Origin: an uncultured Prevotella sp.
GTDB taxonomy: Bacteria; Bacteroidota; Bacteroidia; Bacteroidales; Bacteroidaceae
Direction: 5' to 3'
DNA: 18,467 nucleotides
Assembly: GCA_900550635.1 (NCBI GenBank)
Contig: URSZ01000041.1
Location: 1 to 18,467, forward strand
Shown here: in pieces, positions 14,363-18,467 of the stretch
Layout of the letters: every line of letters starts with the position of its first letter
Position numbering within the stretch: position 1 is the first letter of the stretch
Position numbers and translations under genes: made by a program
Notes under the pieces: generated by a model
What the model saw: only the letters and a program-made list of their open reading frames with translations
Databases searched by the model: none
What the model was told of the DNA's origin: nothing

Positions 14363-15121
14363 TTATAAATATTGGTTATCGTTTAAAAAGGCTTCCGCTC
14401 TTTTCAAATCCTCTGGTGTATCTATACCGATTGTCTCAAGGTCTGTTAAGCCTACTTTGATTTTATATCCGTTTTCAAGCCAACGCAACTGTTCCAAAGA
14501 CTCGGCTTTCTCTAAAGTTCCTTGCGGTAGTTTAGTTATTTCAGACAACACTTTAGCCTTATATGCATATATGCCTATATGCTTGTAGTAAGTATGCTTT
14601 TCAAGCCAGCTGCTTTGTTCTGCTCCACGGATAAAAGGTATAACGGAACGGCTGAAATATAAAGCATTCATGTTATTATCTACCACAACCTTCGGAGAGT
14701 TTGCATTGATTAGCATTGACAAGTCTCCGTTTCCCGGATAAGGCTTAACTAGAGTTGCTATTTCAGTACCTGGGTCATCAAAACACTTCATCAAAGCCTC
14801 CAGTTGTTCGCAGCGAATAAAAGGCTCATCTCCTTGAACGTTTATTACTACGTCGCAATCCAAACCTATTTTGTTATATGCTTCATTTATTCTATCTGTA
14901 CCGCTCTTGTGCTCTACAGAAGTCATTATCGCTTTCCCTCCAAAAGATTCTACGCATGACTTAATACGTTCGTCGTCAACCGCCACAAAAGTATCCGGTA
15001 TAGTTTGTCTAACTCTTTCATACACATGTTGTATGATTGGTTTCCCTTTTAATAAAGCTAGCGGCTTTGCCGGGAAACGGGTCGAAGCATATCTGGCTGG
15101 TATTATCGCTACAAATTTCAT
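14363..15121 (-). CDS. kdsB: 3-deoxy-manno-octulosonate cytidylyltransferase (CMP-Kdo synthetase)
   Basis: A 252-residue enzyme that activates Kdo with CTP to give CMP-Kdo, the donor for the inner core of lipopolysaccharide. It shows the nucleotide-binding start MKFVAIIPARYASTRFPAKP, then TSVEHKSGTDRI (67-78), NVQGDEPFI (94-102) with the metal-binding Asp98, and FSRSVIPFIR in the middle. The length is typical. It lies 21 bp after the class A PBP gene and 12 bp before the original start of the MORN gene, so all three are likely one operon. The other Kdo genes, kdsA and kdsD, are 8 kb away in a separate operon, and the phosphatase kdsC is not in the window. Confidence 0.96.
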   Translation of the reverse strand: MKFVAIIPARYASTRFPAKPLALLKGKPIIQHVYERVRQTIPDTFVAVDDERIKSCVESFGGKAIMTSVEHKSGTDRINEAYNKIGLDCDVVINVQGDEPFIRCEQLEALMKCFDDPGTEIATLVKPYPGNGDLSMLINANSPKVVVDNNMNALYFSRSVIPFIRGAEQSSWLEKHTYYKHIGIYAYKAKVLSEITKLPQGTLEKAESLEQLRWLENGYKIKVGLTDLETIGIDTPEDLKRAEAFLNDNQYL

Positions 15122-15142
15122 CGTCTGTTTTATTATCGTAAT

Positions 15143-17461
15143 TTATTCCGTTACGCTTTCAGCAGCGGCTGTCGATACCGACAGGCTGTCGGTTGCACTG
15201 CGACTGCAGGAAACATAATTAGGAGGATAGTCGAATTTCTCATCCTGAGAATATCCGAGACTTTTGTCTTTATAAACTTTTGTCATAAAATACGCCCAAA
15301 TAGGCAAAGCCATGGTAGCACCTTGACCATATGTCATTGTATCGAAGTGTATATCCCTGTTTTCGCCGCCTACCCAGCACGCGCCTACCAGTCGTGGCGC
15401 CATACCTACGAACCAACCGTCGGAATGGTTGTTGGTTGTCCCTGTTTTTCCTGCCATTGGCGCTTTCAAATGATACTTGTACCGAAGCCTTCCGCCAGTA
15501 CCGTGGTCTATCACACCTTGCAGCATTTCCAACATGCGTAAAGAACTTTCTTCGCTTATAACCTCATTCATCGCCGGCTGGAAATCTTCAAGTACATTAC
15601 CTGCATTATCTTCGATTCTTGTTACAAACAGCGGTGCAACCCTTATGCCTTTGTTTACGAAAGCCGTATAGGCACTTACCAGTTCGCTCACAGATATTTC
15701 ACAAGGCCCGAGACATAGCGACATGGACGGGTATATGTTTTTGTTCGTCACACCGAAGTTATGTATTAATCCTACAAGGGCCGAAGGGCTTAACTGACTC
15801 ATGAGATAAGCAGAAATCCAGTTGTTCGACTGTGAGAGTCCCCATTTGAGCGTCACCATTTCGCCGTAACGCGCACGGCTGCTGTTTCGTGGAGTCCATG
15901 CTTTGTCGCCAACGATATAAGTACGGCTTACGTTCTCCACCTGGTCACACGGTTCATAACCATTTTCCATTGCCAAGGCGTATAAAAAAGGCTTTATGGT
16001 TGAACCTATTTGTCTCCTGCCTTCAGTGCACATGTCGTATTGGAAATGCGAGTAATCCAAGCCTCCCACGTATGCTTTCACCGCACCTGTCGCCGGGTCC
16101 ATTACCATAAAACCTGCCCTTAAGAAAGACTTGTAATACTTTATCGAATCCATGGGCGACATGATGGTATCTACTTCACCGTGATAAGTGAAAACAGTCA
16201 TCGGCACACGTTCGTTGAATGCCTTCATGATTTCCTCTTCGCTATATCCGTCTGACTTCATCGATCGATACCTGTCGCTTTGCTTGACCGACTGCATGAT
16301 AATGCTGTTGGCCTGTTGCTTTGTTATCTTGTTGGTGAAGGGTGCAGTTGGCGAGCGACGTTTTTCGCGTTCGAATATAGGTTGCAGGTATCCTTCAACA
16401 TGAGCGCTAACCACGTCTTCCGCATATTTCTGCATCCTGGAATTTATGGTAGAATAAATCTTCAAGCCGTCGGTATATATATTATAATATGTGCCGTCGC
16501 TCTTCGTATGTTTGTTGCACCATCCGTACAATGGGTCCGTTTCCCAAGCAAGCGAATCGTCATAATAAGTTTGGCTTTGCCATGCAGCGTAATTATCAGG
16601 ATTCGGTTTGTCAGCCATCAGTATTTTACGCAAATACTCCCTGAAATAAGTTGCTATTCCGTCTTTGTGGTCTATACGGTGGAATGCAAGTTCGAGAGGT
16701 TTCGCCTTGTTTTCTTCGTATTCGGCTTCGGTAAGGTAGCCCGCCTTGTACATCTGCGAAAGTACCACGTTTCGTCGTTCCCGACAGCGTTCGGGTTCTC
16801 GTATAGGATTGAAGTACGACGGGTTTTTACACATGCCTACAAGCATTGCGCTCTCAGTCAACGTCAAGTCTTTCGGTTGCTTGCTGAAATATGTTGCCGC
16901 CGCCGTTTTTATCCCGACAGCGTTATGCAGGAAATCAAAATAATTGAGATACAATGTAAGTATCTCATCCTTTGTATATGTCCGTTCAAGCATTACAGCA
17001 ATAACCCATTCTATCGGTTTCTGTACTATACGTTTAGCGTATGTACTTGCCGTTGAAGAATACAGCTGTTTGGCGAGCTGTTGCGTTATTGTCGAACCGC
17101 CACCGGCGCTCGTCTGCCCCATTATGCCACGTTTAATTATCGCCCTCATCAATGCACGGAAATCTATACCGGAATGCTCATAAAACCTTACATCTTCCGT
17201 AGCAATAAGAGCTTTGAACACGTATGGCGATATTTCGTCTCCCGACACAAACACGCGGTTTTCCGACCGCGCCCAAGTACCTATCATCTTTCCATCAGAC
17301 GAATATACTTGTGAAGCAAATTTATCTATGGGATTGTCCAGTTCCTTTACATCAGGCACATAGCCTATCCAACCTTTCCAAATGGCAAAAAAACATGCTG
17401 CGACGCTTAAAACCGCCACAACCAGCAATCCCCATAAAATATGTATGAAACGGCGACGCAT
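15143..17461 (-). CDS. mrcA: Class A penicillin-binding protein (PBP1A-type, transglycosylase/transpeptidase)
   Basis: A 772-residue bifunctional peptidoglycan synthase anchored in the inner membrane by one helix (about 7-28), with the rest in the periplasm. The GT51 glycosyltransferase domain shows ATEDVRFYEHSGID with the catalytic Glu89, GGGSTITQQLAKQLY near 120, and the KPIEW...LERTYTKDEIL segment. The transpeptidase domain has SxxK at Ser487-Lys490 (GSTIKPF), SxN at 545-547 (QSNNW) and KTGT at 672-675. All catalytic residues are present. The protein ends in a low-complexity Ser/Thr/Ala tail. It leads the PBP-kdsB-MORN run and has a well-formed promoter. The gene symbol is given by family only. 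Confidence 0.95.
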   Translation of the reverse strand: MRRRFIHILWGLLVVAVLSVAACFFAIWKGWIGYVPDVKELDNPIDKFASQVYSSDGKMIGTWARSENRVFVSGDEISPYVFKALIATEDVRFYEHSGIDFRALMRAIIKRGIMGQTSAGGGSTITQQLAKQLYSSTASTYAKRIVQKPIEWVIAVMLERTYTKDEILTLYLNYFDFLHNAVGIKTAAATYFSKQPKDLTLTESAMLVGMCKNPSYFNPIREPERCRERRNVVLSQMYKAGYLTEAEYEENKAKPLELAFHRIDHKDGIATYFREYLRKILMADKPNPDNYAAWQSQTYYDDSLAWETDPLYGWCNKHTKSDGTYYNIYTDGLKIYSTINSRMQKYAEDVVSAHVEGYLQPIFEREKRRSPTAPFTNKITKQQANSIIMQSVKQSDRYRSMKSDGYSEEEIMKAFNERVPMTVFTYHGEVDTIMSPMDSIKYYKSFLRAGFMVMDPATGAVKAYVGGLDYSHFQYDMCTEGRRQIGSTIKPFLYALAMENGYEPCDQVENVSRTYIVGDKAWTPRNSSRARYGEMVTLKWGLSQSNNWISAYLMSQLSPSALVGLIHNFGVTNKNIYPSMSLCLGPCEISVSELVSAYTAFVNKGIRVAPLFVTRIEDNAGNVLEDFQPAMNEVISEESSLRMLEMLQGVIDHGTGGRLRYKYHLKAPMAGKTGTTNNHSDGWFVGMAPRLVGACWVGGENRDIHFDTMTYGQGATMALPIWAYFMTKVYKDKSLGYSQDEKFDYPPNYVSCSRSATDSLSVSTAAAESVTE

Positions 17462-17484
17462 GAATCGTTATATGTTGTAGTGGG

Positions 17485-17515
17485 CAAAGATAATCATTGC
17501 GTCCGACATGGCAAA
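17485..17515 (-). promoter_or_regulatory. Bacteroidetes promoter of the PBP-kdsB-MORN run
   Basis: On the minus strand a TTTG (17512-17515) is followed, after 19 bp, by TATCTTTG (17485-17492), an exact TAnnTTTG. This is the only promoter in the window in which both elements are present with the expected spacing. The ATG of the PBP gene lies 23 bp further on. Confidence 0.8.
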
Positions 17516-17698
17516 AGACAAAAACCGCCATTGTATGCAGGCTAACAATCCCGTTGCATATAAATAGGAAGAAATACTCATTAAAACCATCACTAAAAAT
17601 CCCTGATTATATACAAAAAGACATGCGCAACTGGAGAGCTGGGAAATCTAGAAAAGGGCGGTATAATAATTGGAAGTAAATATAAAATAGTAGCTTTA

Positions 17699-17737
17699 TA
17701 GAGTAAAGGAGGCTATAAATAAGCCTCCTTTACTCTA
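17699..17737 (-). terminator. Strong hairpin just after the LysM lipoprotein gene
   Basis: A perfect 16-bp inverted repeat (TAGAGTAAAGGAGGCT and its complement) with a 7-nt loop ATAAATA, 9 bp beyond the LysM stop. No long T run follows on either strand, so it is an atypical terminator or a transcript-stabilising stem. Confidence 0.65.
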
Positions 17738-17746
17738 CTTATGTGC

Positions 17747-18295
17747 TTATTTGACATGCAACTTGAGCTTAGTGCCTTTTGTTACATCACCAGAACTTAA
17801 TTTATTCCATTTGATTATGTCTGCAACTTTGACATTATAAGAAGCTGCAATTCCAGATAGGGTTTCACCTTCTTTTACTTCGTGAAAGAACACCATAGTT
17901 TCCGCGGATTGATTATCGTCATTAGAAAAATCCCCCTCTTTTACATCTGCTTCATAGAGAGGAGTTCCTTCTACAATAAAACTACTTTGTCCGTATAAAA
18001 GAACAGACCAACTTTTGCTCTTTACGACACCATCTGCCAGACCAATAGCACCCGGATACTTGTCAATAGCTTTGTCGATAGCCTCTTTCATGTTAGGTGT
18101 ACCAATGGGAAAGAACAAGATAGTGTGTGCTTTATCAACGCCTTCAACTCGTTGATTTGCTTTTTGCAACGATGCGGCCGCCTTTCCTAAAGGTACATTC
18201 TTTGTTGAGATGACTGTAAAGTCTGTCAGTCTGTGAGTACAGCTACTCAACCCCACTTGTAGAAGAAGTACTCCTACTAAAAATATTTTTTTCAT
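17747..18295 (-). CDS. LysM-domain lipoprotein
   Basis: A 182-residue predicted lipoprotein. The signal peptide MKKIFLVGVLLLQVG ends in the lipobox LSSC with Cys19 as the lipidation site. The C-terminal 45 residues (about 137-180) are a LysM domain: FHEVKEGETLSGIAASYNV, then IIKWNKLSSGDVTKGTKLKL, which is a peptidoglycan-binding fold. The region about 20-115 (DFTVISTKNV, then GTPNMKEAIDKAIDKYPG, then SWSVLLYGQSSFIVEGTPLY) is a separate domain that I do not recognise; it vaguely resembles TRL-like small lipoproteins. The protein is probably tethered to a membrane and contacts the cell wall. It is a single gene with its own upstream region and a strong hairpin behind it. Confidence 0.87.
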   Translation of the reverse strand: MKKIFLVGVLLLQVGLSSCTHRLTDFTVISTKNVPLGKAAASLQKANQRVEGVDKAHTILFFPIGTPNMKEAIDKAIDKYPGAIGLADGVVKSKSWSVLLYGQSSFIVEGTPLYEADVKEGDFSNDDNQSAETMVFFHEVKEGETLSGIAASYNVKVADIIKWNKLSSGDVTKGTKLKLHVK

Positions 18296-18418
18296 TCCAA
18301 AAACTTTGTCTTTCAGCTCCTCAAGACCTTTACATTAAACACCAAAGCGTGGAACTGCAATATATGATATTCGGGGAGTCGGATACAGCTCGAAATGAAA
18401 AAAAGAGCTAAACATCTG

Positions 18419-18426
18419 CAAATATA
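18419..18426 (-). promoter_or_regulatory. Candidate -7 promoter element of the LysM lipoprotein gene
   Basis: TATATTTG followed by C on the minus strand matches TAnnTTTG exactly. It would give an unusually long leader of about 115 nt before the ATG at 18295. No closer candidate was found. The rest of 18296-18467 shows nothing that I can assign. Confidence 0.45.
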
Positions 18427-18467
18427 ACCATTGATTTTCTGTGCTTTATGTGGTATCAGATTCGGGA

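Noticed and set aside
17497..17679. 60-residue plus-strand open frame upstream of the PBP gene
   Set aside because: Non-conserved basic composition, overlaps the divergent PBP promoter, no promoter or ribosome site of its own.
1..18467. tRNA or rRNA genes, CRISPR arrays, insertion sequences, prophage genes
   Set aside because: None recognised: no cloverleaf-like segment, no regularly spaced direct repeats with unique spacers, and no transposase, integrase or phage-like protein among the open frames.

Overview
The window looks like chromosomal DNA of a Bacteroidales bacterium (Bacteroides/Prevotella-like; the genus cannot be fixed from this sequence alone). The reasons are the repeated Bacteroidetes-type -7 promoter element TAnnTTTG upstream of several genes, the general absence of Shine-Dalgarno sequences, the gene families present (eukaryote-like GlgB, S41 peptidase, class A PBP, MORN-repeat protein, Kdo synthesis genes), and a moderate, uneven GC content.

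Region 1 (1-3612, + strand, strongly AT-rich) is the end of a surface-polysaccharide locus: the C-terminal end of a nitroreductase-like protein, a polysaccharide pyruvyl transferase-family protein, a GT2 glycosyltransferase (ATGA overlap with the gene before it) and a GT4 glycosyltransferase. Region 2 (3644-6689, - strand) is an operon-like run transcribed kdsA > kdsD > secreted phospholipase D-like protein, with a clear promoter in front of kdsA. Region 3 (6690-9448) holds a promoter region with a palindromic 21-bp tandem repeat, a secreted S41 peptidase (+), a small Dabb-domain protein (-) and a histidine phosphatase (+). Region 4 (9527-12726, - strand) is glgB followed by an unrecognised membrane protein. 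Region 5 (12765-13240) is a 480-bp spacer holding a second copy of the 21-bp repeat. Region 6 (13241-17461, - strand) is an operon-like run transcribed class A PBP > kdsB > MORN-repeat protein. Region 7 (17747-18295, - strand) is a LysM lipoprotein with a strong hairpin just after its stop.

Most of the window serves the cell envelope. KdsD makes arabinose-5-phosphate, KdsA condenses it with PEP, and KdsB activates Kdo to CMP-Kdo for lipid A core; the phosphatase KdsC is not seen here. The PBP builds peptidoglycan, the LysM lipoprotein may bind it, the PLD-like protein probably acts on phospholipids outside the cytoplasm, and the glycosyltransferases build a surface glycan.

The two observations most worth follow-up are (i) an in-frame TAG that separates the signal peptide of the MORN protein from its 23-residue repeats, and (ii) the near-identical palindromic 21-bp repeat arrays at 6843-6895 and 13049-13098. 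I did not find a clearly new multi-gene system such as a defence island, CRISPR array, prophage or transposon.
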